Numbered from the stretch's first letter, positions 35,941-44,828 are shown. The stretch is DNA of 64,000 nt from Burkholderiales bacterium (GCA_029977705.1 JAPOKJ010000003.1:100593-164592), one strand, 5' to 3'. Translations and numbers: made by a program. The notes: a model not told the origin generated them from the letters alone.

Positions 35941-38742
35941 TCACTGGGTCTGGGCGCGTAGCACCTTCAGTCTTTCAGCCGCCGCGCCCTTCAGGCTGGC
36001 CGCATCGATGGCAGCCAGCACCTGACCGGCTTGCGAGCGCTCATTATGCTCGATCAGGGTCTGGGCCAGATCCATGCGCGTTCCATTCATGGCGGGCGCC
36101 AGCGCCAGGGCCTGACGGTAGGTGAGGATGGCCTCAGGGATCCGGCCCTCCTGGCGCAGGCTGAAGGCCAGCGTGTCCAGGATGCGCGGCTGGTCAGGCA
36201 TGGCCTCCAGGGCACGCCGCGCGGTCTCCGAGGCGCCGGGCTGCCTGAGGCGGGCCAGCAGCAGGGCCTTCTCGTTCAGCAGGATGGGGTCACCCGGCCG
36301 CGATTGCAGCATCGTCTCGAGATAGCCCAGCGCGGCGCTGCCCTGCCCCGAGCGCATGGCACGTACCAGCGCCTGGTTGAGCACCAGGGACGAGCGGGGA
36401 TTCCTGGCCAGCCAGGCGGTGATGAGCTTGTCGGCATCGGCCTGCCGGTTGCGAGCGTCGAGCAGCGCCACCTGGGCATACACGGCCCGCTCTCCCCCTC
36501 CCTTGCGCTGGACCTGCGCAATCACCTGCTCCGCCTCGGCGAACTTGCCGGCCAGGGCATACAGATCGGCCTTGAGCAGCAGGCCATCGATCTCACGGTT
36601 GGGCAGTGCGGCCCACTGATCGGCCAGCTTCAGGGCATCGGGCAGGCGGGCGTTGACGCGCAACAGCAGGGCCAACTCGCGGTTGATGCTTTCATCCTCC
36701 GGACGCAGCTTGAGCGCCTGCTCCAGCACCTTGATGGCCTCATCGGGTCTGCGATCGAGCACCAGCAATTGCGAACGCTTGACGAGGAAGGCTGCGTTTT
36801 CGGGATACGCGGCACTCAGGGCCGTGTAGCGATCCAGGGCCAGTCCCGACTTGCCAGTCCGCTCCGCCCAGGCAGCCCCCAGCGCCTGCATGCCCGGTGT
36901 CCTGGAAAAATCACTCAGGCCGCGATTGATCACCTCATCGGCCTGGCCGGGCTTGCCCATGGCGAGCAGCCGCTCCGACAGGGCCTGGCGCAGACGGACC
37001 GAATCAGGAAAGTCGGCCAGCAGGTCGCGCGCAAGATCCAGCACCTTGTCGGGAGCGGCGCCCTTGGCCTGCTGGAAGTGGATCATGTCCAGGGCAATCC
37101 GCTCATCGCGGGTGCGGGCCGACAAGGCGGCCTGCAGGCGGTCCCCGTAGACCTTCTCGAGTCCGGCTCCGGCATGAATGCCGCGCAGGATGCTCAGGGC
37201 CGGGTAGAAGTCCTTCTTCTTGTCCAGGGCCTGCAGGACCAGCTGGGTGCCTTTGGCCACATCACCCTTGTCGCGCGCCGCGATGGCGCGCCACAGGATC
37301 GGCATCGGGTCATCGGGCCGCTTGGCGCTCTCGCGCCTGATCAGCAACTCGGCCCGGTCAGCCAGCTTCAGGCGCAGGGCCTGCCGAAAGAGCTGGTCGG
37401 CCATCGCCGGTTCAGCGTCCAGGTTGTCCAGGGCCCGGTCGAAATGAAGCCGGGCTGATTCGCCCTTGTTCGAGCGCGCCTCCAGATCCGCCAGCAAGGC
37501 ATGCATGCGAACCGAACGTGGATTCAGGCTCAGGGCACGCAGCGCTCTTTCACGGGCCCGCGTCCACTGCCCTTGCGAAGCGTCCAGTTCGGCGCTGTCG
37601 ATCAGCAAGCCGGACTGGTCGGGCGCCCGATTCAGGGCGCTCGCCAGGATGCGATCAGCCGCCACGAAGTCCCCGCGCCGAGCCGCCACGCTGGCCAGCA
37701 GGCGCAGCGCCTCAACCGAGGACGGTTGCTCCTTGATCACCTGGGCAAGACGGCCCTCGGCGGTCGCCAGGTTGTTGCGCCGAATGTCGATGCTGGCCGC
37801 GAGCAAACCAGCCGCAGGGGATTCCGGCACGCGCGCCAGCACCTTGACCGCGCGCTCGTAGGCACCGTCCCAATCACCATCGTGAGCCTTGAGCATCGCA
37901 TCGAGCAGCACGGTGCGGTAATAGGTCGGCGCCATCGCGCTCAGGCTGACCTGCTCCCGGCGTGCCTCATCGATGCGCCCGAGCGCCAGATAAGCCTCGC
38001 CCATCTCGCCCACGATGCCGAAGTGGGAGGGCATGGCCTGGCGTGCCTTCTTGAAATCCTCGATCGCCTGATCGGCCTTGCCCTGGGTCAGCGACAGCCG
38101 TGCCAGGCCGCGCCAGATCCACCAGTTCGCGCCCGGGTCGGGGTCGCGCTCGAGCAGGGTTCGAACCTCGCGGGCCGCCACCGCCATGGCAGGCAGGTCC
38201 CGTTTGAGGCCCAGTATCTGGGTGCGTGCCAATTGCGTGGCTGCATCCGGGGCATCGCTGCCCAGCAAGGCTTTTTCCGCATCAGCGACGCGCCCCTGCT
38301 GCAACCAGGCCAGGGCCAGCAGGGCGTGCAGCCGCCGGTTGGCAGCAGGCGCCTTCAATTCGATGTTCTGGAAGTCGCGAACCAATACCCTGACATCGCC
38401 GCGATCCAGTTGCCACATCGCGATGCGGGGCAGCCACTCGTCCCTGCTGGCGCCCAGTTCCACGGCACGGCGCAATTGCTGCTCGGCTGCCGGAAAGTCG
38501 CCGCTTTTTTCAAGCACCTCGGCATAAGCCAGGCGCAGGCCCGGGTCGGCGCCGGATGCTTCCAGGGCATTCTTGTAGTGGATCAGCGCCGTCTTGAAGT
38601 CGCTTCGCGCAGCCGCCTGCCTGCCCAGGGCCGCATCATCGACTTTGGTCGAGCAGGCAGCCAGTAGCAGGACTGCGGCCCACCGGGCCGCAGTCCGCGC
38701 AAGTCCTGAGGAGCGAATCCTCAAGTCCCGCGCAGGCATCAT
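35941..38742 (-). CDS. prsT: PEP-CTERM system TPR-repeat lipoprotein, PrsT-like
   Basis: A 933-residue lipoprotein. The signal ends in lipobox LAAC with Cys30, followed by an almost continuous series of tetratricopeptide repeats to the C-terminus (for example SDFKTALIHYKNALE near 48 and GRIPEAILTYRQALALAP near 885). Length, lipobox and repeat content match the PrsT family that accompanies exosortase/PEP-CTERM systems. The ATGATGA at its start overlaps the stop of the PEP-CTERM gene, giving translational coupling. It probably sits at an envelope membrane as a protein scaffold for export or exopolysaccharide assembly. A generic TPR lipoprotein is the alternative. Confidence 0.82.
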   Translation of the reverse strand: MMPARDLRIRSSGLARTAARWAAVLLLAACSTKVDDAALGRQAAARSDFKTALIHYKNALEASGADPGLRLAYAEVLEKSGDFPAAEQQLRRAVELGASRDEWLPRIAMWQLDRGDVRVLVRDFQNIELKAPAANRRLHALLALAWLQQGRVADAEKALLGSDAPDAATQLARTQILGLKRDLPAMAVAAREVRTLLERDPDPGANWWIWRGLARLSLTQGKADQAIEDFKKARQAMPSHFGIVGEMGEAYLALGRIDEARREQVSLSAMAPTYYRTVLLDAMLKAHDGDWDGAYERAVKVLARVPESPAAGLLAASIDIRRNNLATAEGRLAQVIKEQPSSVEALRLLASVAARRGDFVAADRILASALNRAPDQSGLLIDSAELDASQGQWTRARERALRALSLNPRSVRMHALLADLEARSNKGESARLHFDRALDNLDAEPAMADQLFRQALRLKLADRAELLIRRESAKRPDDPMPILWRAIAARDKGDVAKGTQLVLQALDKKKDFYPALSILRGIHAGAGLEKVYGDRLQAALSARTRDERIALDMIHFQQAKGAAPDKVLDLARDLLADFPDSVRLRQALSERLLAMGKPGQADEVINRGLSDFSRTPGMQALGAAWAERTGKSGLALDRYTALSAAYPENAAFLVKRSQLLVLDRRPDEAIKVLEQALKLRPEDESINRELALLLRVNARLPDALKLADQWAALPNREIDGLLLKADLYALAGKFAEAEQVIAQVQRKGGGERAVYAQVALLDARNRQADADKLITAWLARNPRSSLVLNQALVRAMRSGQGSAALGYLETMLQSRPGDPILLNEKALLLARLRQPGASETARRALEAMPDQPRILDTLAFSLRQEGRIPEAILTYRQALALAPAMNGTRMDLAQTLIEHNERSQAGQVLAAIDAASLKGAAAERLKVLRAQTQ

Positions 38743-39518
38743 CCCTTGCGGCGCAGGCGCAGGGCGGCAAAGCCCAGTCCCATCAAGGCCAGGGTGCCGG
38801 GCAGCGGCACGGTCCCACCACCGCCAATCGTGCCGTTGTCACCCCCACCGCCCGTCACCGAACCAAAGCCGTCCAGATAGGCATAGCCCAGGTGTCCGGT
38901 GGGCTCACAGTCTGCTGCCAGCAACTCGATCTTGTAGCCATGGCCGATCACGGTATTGACCGAGACGCTCTGCCACGGGGCATACACGTAGCCTGACGCA
39001 TCGGCCTGGAACAGGTTCTGGGTCGGCGCTCCCGGGTAAGCCGCAAAGGTCGTGTTGTAGACCTGGGCGCTGGTGGTCAGGTCCGTCACCGATACCCGGA
39101 ACAGCGGCGCATCCGTGCTCGAGTGGGAAGGCTCGAGTACCGCCGCCCAGGAAAAGTTCAGCGTGGTTGCACCGTAGTTGGAGACCGACTGGGTGATCGC
39201 TCCGGCATAGCCCCCGAGCGTGGTGTCGCCCACCCGTGCCGAATAATTGCCCGCGAAGACCCTATTCAGCGAGGCGACGTAGGGATCGGCGCCGGGCGTG
39301 ACGATGGAGACCTGGCCCGCATTGGCGGGGTCATACAGCGACCCGCCCGGCAGGAGGTTGGAGGCCTGCAGGGTGGTGTTGTCGGTAAAGCCTCGATAGC
39401 CTCCCCCGGAGGTCCAGGACCCCAGGTTGCCATCCTCAAAGCCCCCATTCAGGAACGACGACTGGGCGAAAGCCGGCGTGACCGCCAGCGTCCCGACCAG
39501 GACGAGTGATTTGAGCAT
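38739..39518 (-). CDS. PEP-CTERM sorting-domain protein (exported, function unknown)
   Basis: A 259-residue secreted protein. The signal peptide ends at AFA (residue 18). The middle resembles beta-rich surface domains (SFLNGGFEDGNLGSW; several Ser/Thr/Gly-rich strands). A glycine-rich linker leads to a C-terminal signal VPLPGTLAL, a hydrophobic helix, then RLRRK, which is a PEP-CTERM variant with P-L-P-G. The start at 39518 has AGAGGT eight bases upstream. It is the first gene of an operon with the PrsT-like lipoprotein and MscS, behind a sigma-54-type promoter. It is probably a matrix or surface protein cleaved by exosortase. Confidence 0.9.
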   Translation of the reverse strand: MLKSLVLVGTLAVTPAFAQSSFLNGGFEDGNLGSWTSGGGYRGFTDNTTLQASNLLPGGSLYDPANAGQVSIVTPGADPYVASLNRVFAGNYSARVGDTTLGGYAGAITQSVSNYGATTLNFSWAAVLEPSHSSTDAPLFRVSVTDLTTSAQVYNTTFAAYPGAPTQNLFQADASGYVYAPWQSVSVNTVIGHGYKIELLAADCEPTGHLGYAYLDGFGSVTGGGGDNGTIGGGGTVPLPGTLALMGLGFAALRLRRKG

Positions 39519-39575
39519 TTTGTGACCTCTGTTGCTTTGACGAATCGGGAAACAAGTATCCCGACCCGGGTAAGC

Positions 39576-39590
39576 GCAAACGCCGTGCCA
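39576..39590 (-). promoter_or_regulatory. Sigma-54 (-24/-12) promoter for the PEP-CTERM/prsT/mscS operon
   Basis: On the minus strand the sequence is TGGCACGGCGTTTGC, an exact match to the consensus TGGCACG-N4-TTGC, with GG and GC 10 bases apart. The start point would be near 39564, about 46 bases before the ATG at 39518. Confidence 0.85.
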
Positions 39591-39907
39591 CTGCCCGCAA
39601 ACGCCCTGTTCATGCGGCTTTCCAGCCCTGCCCTCCAAACGGGGGAGGCCTTTTTGATCATCGGAATGCCAAAAAGCCGCCCTTTCTGTCAGCTTTTCCG
39701 ATCTTTAAGTGAAATCTGTCACATCCACGCATCAGTATTTTCGCTAATTCGTTGCCATGTCGCCACGTCCTTCAAATGCATGAAATCGAGTGCATTTGTT
39801 TCGTTTTTTTTCCCATCCGAAAGGATGGGCGCTCCAAGGGGGCCAGCCCTTGGCGACGCACCGTACTGTAAAATTTTCCGACAGAAGCCCCCTCCAATGA
39901 GGGAGAC
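39591..39907. other. AT-rich intergenic control region upstream of the PEP-CTERM operon
   Basis: The whole gap between the divergent PEP-CTERM operon and FAD oxidoreductase is 431 bp (39519-39949) and holds no coding frame with gene-like content. This part is distinctly richer in A and T than its surroundings. It contains the GTGA-N6-TCAC site and a hairpin CCCATCC-GAAA-GGATGGG (39812-39829) preceded by eight T on the plus strand. It fits an enhancer region for a sigma-54 activator. Confidence 0.4.
39708..39723. promoter_or_regulatory. GTGA-N6-TCAC palindrome upstream of the second PEP-CTERM gene
   Basis: AGTGAAATCTGTCACA has half-sites GTGA and TCAC separated by six bases. It lies about 118 bp upstream of the sigma-54-type promoter on the minus strand. 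The same half-site arrangement is found upstream of the SGNH PEP-CTERM gene. Confidence 0.42.
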
Positions 39908-39917
39908 CACAAGCGCC

Positions 39918-39923
39918 TAAAAT
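39918..39923 (+). promoter_or_regulatory. Candidate -10 element TAAAAT for the FAD oxidoreductase
   Basis: TAAAAT followed by a GC-rich discriminator (GGCGCA) lies 26 bases before the ATG at 39950, giving a predicted ~20-base leader. No convincing -35 element was found. Confidence 0.3.
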
Positions 39924-39949
39924 GGCGCATTCCCCTTGATCGGCCGACC

Positions 39950-41275
39950 ATGTCTTCTTCTTCCCCGACCCGCCATGCCGTCGTCATTGGCGCCGGCATC
40001 GTCGGTGTCTGTTGTGCCTACGAGTTGTGGCGCGATGGCTACCGTGTCACCCTGGTGGAACACGCAAGCCCGGGCGGGGAACAGGCGGCCAGCTACGGCA
40101 ATGGCGCCTGGCTCAGCCCCTCATCGGTCGTTCCGATGTCGATGCCCGGCCTGTGGAAAAAAATCCCCGGCTACCTGTTCAATGCCGACAGCCCGCTGCG
40201 CCTGCGCTGGTGGGCCCTGCCGATGCTGGCCCCCTGGCTGCTGCGCTTCCTGCTCGCCGGGCGCAGCAAGGCACAGGTGCAGGTGACGGCGCGCGCGCTC
40301 AGCCAGTTGCTGCACGATGCGCCCGAGCGTCACCGGGTGCTCGCCGATGCGGTGGGACGGCCGGAACTGATCCGCAAGGCCGGCCTTCTTTACCCCTATC
40401 CGACGCGCGACAGCTTCCTGGCCGAGGCCCTGGCCTGGCAACTGCGGCGCGAGAACGGCATCGTCTGGGAAGAGGTCGAAGGGGAGCGGCTGCGGGCACT
40501 GGCGCCGGATCTGGGGCCCCATTACCGCTTCGGCATTCATGTGCCGGCGGGCGGCAACTGCACCAATCCGGGTGACTATGTGGCGGCGATCGCCACCTTC
40601 CTGCAGGCACGCGGGGTCGCGCTCAAGCAGGCCCGAGCACTGGACTTTGCGCGTGCCGGCGCGGCGCCTTCAGGCGCGCTGGAAGCCGTTCTCACCGATC
40701 AGGGACGGATCGACTGCGATCTCGCGATCATCGCCGCTGGCGTGCATTCCCGCGCGCTGGCCCAGGCCGCCGGAGACCGTGTCTTTCTCGAGAGCGAGCG
40801 CGGCTATCACGTGGTCTTCGAGCAACCTGGCTTCGAGGTCACGCCCCCCCTCATGCCCGGCGATGCCAAGATGGCGATCACCTCCACCACCCGGGGCTTC
40901 CGGGTCTCGGGTCAGGTCGAACTGGCCACCATCGGCGCGGCACCCGATTGGGGACGCGCCGAGCTGCTGCGCCGCTTCGCGCTGAACCACTTTCCGGCGC
41001 TTGCCGGCAATGCCGATCACACGGCCCGTATCGATGGCACCCATCTGCCCAAGGGCTTGAAACGCTGGATGGGCCACCGACCCTCGACCCCCGATGGCCT
41101 GCCGGTCCTGGGGCCCTCGCAGGGCACCCGCGGGGTTTTTCATGCCTTCGGTCATGGCCATGTGGGCCTGGCCAGTGCGCCCGCCAGCGCACGCCTGCTG
41201 GCCGACCTGATTCGCGGCGGACCTTCGATCTTCGACGCCAGACCCTACGCCATCCAGCGCTTTCGCAGGGGGTAG
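39950..41275 (+). CDS. FAD-dependent oxidoreductase, D-amino-acid dehydrogenase (DadA)-like
   Basis: A 441-residue flavoprotein of the DAO superfamily. The N-terminal dinucleotide motif VVIGAGIVGVCCAYEL (about 11-26) is followed by QAASYGNGAWLSPSSVVPM, typical of DadA. The late segments RWMGHRPSTPDGLPVLGPS and HAFGHGHVGLASAPASARLLADLI complete the FAD domain. It probably oxidises D-amino acids or similar amines and passes electrons to quinone at the membrane. It is a single gene facing a convergent HAD gene 51 bp downstream. Confidence 0.87.
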   Translation: MSSSSPTRHAVVIGAGIVGVCCAYELWRDGYRVTLVEHASPGGEQAASYGNGAWLSPSSVVPMSMPGLWKKIPGYLFNADSPLRLRWWALPMLAPWLLRFLLAGRSKAQVQVTARALSQLLHDAPERHRVLADAVGRPELIRKAGLLYPYPTRDSFLAEALAWQLRRENGIVWEEVEGERLRALAPDLGPHYRFGIHVPAGGNCTNPGDYVAAIATFLQARGVALKQARALDFARAGAAPSGALEAVLTDQGRIDCDLAIIAAGVHSRALAQAAGDRVFLESERGYHVVFEQPGFEVTPPLMPGDAKMAITSTTRGFRVSGQVELATIGAAPDWGRAELLRRFALNHFPALAGNADHTARIDGTHLPKGLKRWMGHRPSTPDGLPVLGPSQGTRGVFHAFGHGHVGLASAPASARLLADLIRGGPSIFDARPYAIQRFRRG

Positions 41276-41325
41276 ATCCCGGCGCAGGGTGAGGCCCGGT
41301 GCAAGGCAACGCCTGGTGCAGGCCC

Positions 41326-41973
41326 TCAACCCAGGCCCAGGGCAGCACGCGCCTCGTCGCAGCTGCGTTGCGGGTCCATGACGTCAAACAATACCGAGGC
41401 GATGCCCAGCGCCAGCGCGCCCTCATGGTTCTTGCGCTGGTCATCGACAAATACGCAGTCGGGGGCGCGCATGCCCAACTCGGTCAGGCAGCGCCGGTAG
41501 GCGCGGGGATCCGGCTTGAGGATTCCGGTGTGACTGGCATCGACGATCACCTCGAAGCGGGCCAGCAGTGACAGGCGGCCGCGAAAACCCGCTCCGTAGA
41601 ACAGGTCCAGCTCATTGGACAGGATCGCCAGCTTCAGCCCGGCATCGTGAGCCTGTTCAATCAGTGCTCGGGTCTGCGGCCGCACGACCGCATCGGGATC
41701 CGCGCCTCTGGCGCGCTGCACGAAGGTTTCCATCTTGTCCCAGCGCTCCCCCAGCAAGGCCCCGACCTCGCGGCTGCGGGCAAGCCAGTAGTCGCGCTCG
41801 GACAGCTTTCCGGCCTGCATGTCCGCCCAGAGCGGATCACTGGCCCGATCGAAGGGACCGCGCCAGCGCAGGGTCCCGGGCGTGAGCCCCAGGGCTGCTT
41901 CGGTGGTGGCATGGGTTTCGAACAGGGTCCGGCTGATGACGCCGCCAAAATCCAGGATCAGGGCTTTTTTCAT
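41326..41973 (-). CDS. HAD-family hydrolase (HAD-IA)
   Basis: A 215-residue haloacid-dehalogenase-like hydrolase. Motif I is LDFGGVI (nucleophile Asp8; the usual second Asp is Gly, as in YihX-like members), motif II is LAILSNE, and motif III/IV is KPDPRAY with FVDDQRKN. It is likely a small-molecule phosphatase in the cytoplasm. Its start overlaps the upstream UPF0261 stop by four bases, making it the third gene of an aminotransferase/UPF0261/HAD operon. Substrate unknown. Confidence 0.87.
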   Translation of the reverse strand: MKKALILDFGGVISRTLFETHATTEAALGLTPGTLRWRGPFDRASDPLWADMQAGKLSERDYWLARSREVGALLGERWDKMETFVQRARGADPDAVVRPQTRALIEQAHDAGLKLAILSNELDLFYGAGFRGRLSLLARFEVIVDASHTGILKPDPRAYRRCLTELGMRAPDCVFVDDQRKNHEGALALGIASVLFDVMDPQRSCDEARAALGLG

Positions 41974-43298
41974 GAGGGCTCCCGCGGCTCCGCCTGCTGG
42001 CTGGACCCAGCCTGCGAACCCGACTGATCCGGCGGAAAGGGTCGGGCCAGTGTGCCATCGGCCATCCAGTCGTCGATGATGGCCAGCACCCGATCAGCGA
42101 AGGCCTCCTCGTTGATATGAGCGGGCAGCTCCTCGACGCAAAGTCTGCCCGCCGAGGCTTCGGTCGCCGCCGCTGCGCCGGCCTGCAGGGCCTCGAAGAA
42201 GGCACGCTGACCTTCGGGATCATGCAGGGGCTGACCGGGCAGGTCCCAGGCCTGAACGCCCTTGAGCGGCAGCAGCAAGTGGCAGGGGCCGCGCGTGGCG
42301 GACAGGCGCTGCAGGATTGCTTCGGCCACCTGGCGGCGCAGGGCCGGGCCCGAGGTTGCCGAAGCGATCAGGCGATTATGGACATGCACGGCGCGCCCGC
42401 TCAGGCCTTCAGGCACTGGCTGCCAGGCCGAAAAATCGATCATGTCGGCCGCGCCTGGCGCCACGATCTGGGGCACGCCGGCCAGGCCGGCATTGCTCAA
42501 CCGGTCGGCACCGGAGGTGACACTGGAGCCGCCCACATGGTTGGCCAACTCCTGCAGGCACAGGTCGAGCACGGCAACAAAGCGGCCCTGTGCGGCAAGC
42601 GATTCAAAGGCCCGCCCGCCCATGCCGGTGCTGTGGAACACGACCACCTCGAAACCCCGCTGCTCCAGCGCAGGCTTGAGGCGCACCATATAGCTCAGGC
42701 AACTCTTGCCCAGCGAGGTCATGCCAATCAGCGGGCGGGTGGCCCGTGGCCGCACCACCGCGCGTACTGCTCCGGCGCAGGCACCTGCTGCCTGGGACAA
42801 GGCGGCGCGACACAGCTCATTCAGTCCGTACAGGCCGCCAGCCCACAGCACCATGATCAGGTCCGGTGCGATGCGACCCGGCGCGATCAGATGCGAATGC
42901 GCCACTGTCGACAACACCACCTTGGGCACACCGAGCGGCAGGGCCTGCGCCACCTCCAGGGCCAGATCGGTCCCCATGGTTCCGCCCAGCACCAGCACGC
43001 CCTGGATGGCACCGGCCTGCTGCAGGGCCCAGGCCAGGCTTGCGGCGCCCTTCGCCATGATCTGCATGGCCTCGTTTTCGTCGCCCAGGGCCCGCACAGC
43101 CTCTAGGGTGCTGCCGGCATGACGGACCACCTCGTCCTGGTCGATGTCCACCGGACAATGGCCCTGCGCCAGTACACCCACATCCATCACCTGTACCGCC
43201 ACCTGCTGGGCTATCAGGCAATCACGCAGAAAACGCAACTCGTCGCTCTTGGTATCGGCCGTGCCGATGAGCAGCACCGTGGCATCGGGCGCGCTCAT
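41970..43298 (-). CDS. Tm-1-like ATP-binding / UPF0261 family protein
   Basis: A 442-residue protein of the UPF0261 family, which shares its fold with the N-terminal domain of the tomato Tm-1 resistance protein. TVLLIGTADTKSDELRFLRD at the N-terminus and GMTSLGKSCLSYMVRLKPALEQRGFEVVVFHSTGMGGRAFE in the second half are family signatures; the latter contains the phosphate-binding-like loop. The biochemical role in bacteria is not established. It is co-transcribed with an aminotransferase (6 bp upstream) and a HAD phosphatase (4-base overlap). Confidence 0.87.
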   Translation of the reverse strand: MSAPDATVLLIGTADTKSDELRFLRDCLIAQQVAVQVMDVGVLAQGHCPVDIDQDEVVRHAGSTLEAVRALGDENEAMQIMAKGAASLAWALQQAGAIQGVLVLGGTMGTDLALEVAQALPLGVPKVVLSTVAHSHLIAPGRIAPDLIMVLWAGGLYGLNELCRAALSQAAGACAGAVRAVVRPRATRPLIGMTSLGKSCLSYMVRLKPALEQRGFEVVVFHSTGMGGRAFESLAAQGRFVAVLDLCLQELANHVGGSSVTSGADRLSNAGLAGVPQIVAPGAADMIDFSAWQPVPEGLSGRAVHVHNRLIASATSGPALRRQVAEAILQRLSATRGPCHLLLPLKGVQAWDLPGQPLHDPEGQRAFFEALQAGAAAATEASAGRLCVEELPAHINEEAFADRVLAIIDDWMADGTLARPFPPDQSGSQAGSSQQAEPREPS

Positions 43299-43304
43299 GC
43301 CGGC

Positions 43305-44699
43305 TCAGCGGGAACGATCGACATCGGCAAAGGCGGCCTCGAGGGTGTCGCACAGAAAATCGACTTCGCCGGACGTGATGATCAGCGGCGGCGACAAGAT
43401 CATGTTGTTGCCCGAGATGCGTACCATCAGGCCCAGCTCATAGGCCCGCCGCGCCACGCGTGCAGGCAGGTCCGAGCTCTTGGGCAGGGGGGTGCGCGTA
43501 CGCTTGTCGGCCACCATGTCGATGCACAGCATCAGGCCCACGCCGCGCACATCACCGACAAACGAACAACGTTCCTTCAGGACCGCCAGCCGCTGCTGGA
43601 AGTGCGCACCGACCCGGCCTGCATGGCCAGGAATGTCGTCGCGCTCGAGGATCCTGAGCGTGGCCACGGCGGCGGCGGCAGCCACCGGATGCGCGCTGTA
43701 GGTATAGCCATGGGCAATCGAACCAGCGCCGCCGGCATCGTTCATGAACGTCTCGGCCACCCGGGCGCCGATGGCGGTGGCCCCAAGCGGCACATAGCCG
43801 GACGAGATGCCCTTGGCCAGGCACCACAGGTCAGCCTTCACGCCCCACAGCCGGGTGCCGAACAGGGCGCCGGTGCGGCCAAAGCCGGTCACCACCTCGT
43901 CGGCGATCAGGAGCACGCCATGGCGGTCGCAGATCTCGCGGATGCGCGGCCAATAGCTGGCCGGCGGAACGATCACGCCGCCGGCGCCCTGCACCGGCTC
44001 GGCAATGAAGGCGGCCACCGTATCGGGCCCCTGAAACACGATTTCCCGCTCGACCAGCTCGGCACAGAGCCGTGCCAGTTCCTCGGGATCCTGGGTAAAG
44101 GGATTGCGGTAAAGCCAGGGCGTCTCGACATGGAAGCACCCCGGCAGCAAGGGTTCGTAGGCCCGCCGGAAGTTGCTGTTGCCATTGACACTGGCGCCAC
44201 CGAAATGCACGCCGTGATAGCCCTGGCGGAGACTGATGAACTTGGTGCGATCGCCCTGCCCGCGCAGCTTGTGAAACTGGCGTGCAACCTTCAACGCACT
44301 TTCGACGGCATCGGAGCCGCCATTGGAGAACATCACCGCCTCGACACCATCTGGTGCCATCAGTCGTACCAGGTCGGTCGACAGTTCGATGGCGCGCGGG
44401 TGGGTGGTGCCGCGGAAGGTATTGAAGAACGGCAACTCGTCCAGTTGCGCCACGATGGCATCGCGCACCTCGCGGTTGCTGTGGCCCAGGTTGGAACTCC
44501 ACAGGCCGGCCACGCCATCGAGCATCTTGTGCCCATCGACGTCCCAGATCCAGCAGCCCTGGCCACGGGCAATGATGTCGGGGCGCTGGGCCTGCATTGC
44601 CTTGGGATGCGCCATCGGATGCCACAGGTAGCGGGCGTTGTCCGACTTGAGCCGGGCCACGGGATCTTCGAGAGCTTTGAGGTCTTGGGGATGGTTCAT
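43305..44699 (-). CDS. Class III (omega) aminotransferase
   Basis: A 464-residue PLP enzyme of the class III aminotransferase family. Visible parts are FSNGGSDAVESALKVARQ (cofactor phosphate loop), YHGVHFGGAS, LLIADEVVTGFGRTG (with the PLP-binding Asp), and LAKGISSGYVPLGA (Schiff-base Lys). Relatives use beta-alanine, taurine, putrescine or amines with pyruvate. The start is ATG 44699 with GGAG upstream; the much longer open frame upstream is antisense to psd. It is the first gene of an operon with UPF0261 and HAD proteins, divergent from psd. Confidence 0.9.
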   Translation of the reverse strand: MNHPQDLKALEDPVARLKSDNARYLWHPMAHPKAMQAQRPDIIARGQGCWIWDVDGHKMLDGVAGLWSSNLGHSNREVRDAIVAQLDELPFFNTFRGTTHPRAIELSTDLVRLMAPDGVEAVMFSNGGSDAVESALKVARQFHKLRGQGDRTKFISLRQGYHGVHFGGASVNGNSNFRRAYEPLLPGCFHVETPWLYRNPFTQDPEELARLCAELVEREIVFQGPDTVAAFIAEPVQGAGGVIVPPASYWPRIREICDRHGVLLIADEVVTGFGRTGALFGTRLWGVKADLWCLAKGISSGYVPLGATAIGARVAETFMNDAGGAGSIAHGYTYSAHPVAAAAAVATLRILERDDIPGHAGRVGAHFQQRLAVLKERCSFVGDVRGVGLMLCIDMVADKRTRTPLPKSSDLPARVARRAYELGLMVRISGNNMILSPPLIITSGEVDFLCDTLEAAFADVDRSR

Positions 44700-44816
44700 G
44701 GCGGGCACTCCGGAAAAAGGGCAGGTGCGGCCCGCGCGCATCATGCGCAGCAGCCGCTGACGGATTTTGCCACCGACCCGCGCGGCCCGGGGTCCGGGGG
44801 CCCATCGGGCTTGCCT

Positions 44817-44822
44817 TAGAAT
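44817..44822 (+). promoter_or_regulatory. Candidate -10 element TAGAAT just before psd
   Basis: TAGAAT ends six bases before the psd ATG at 44829, preceded by TTGCCT and followed by CGCGCC. Normal spacing would put the transcript start on or next to the start codon. No -35 match is present at the usual distance. Confidence 0.3.
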
Positions 44823-44828
44823 CGCGCC

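Noticed and set aside
39804..39829. Possible terminator (T8 followed by CCCATCC-GAAA-GGATGGG)
   Set aside because: The T-run lies on the 5' side of the hairpin on the plus strand and becomes A on the minus strand, so neither direction has a hairpin followed by U.
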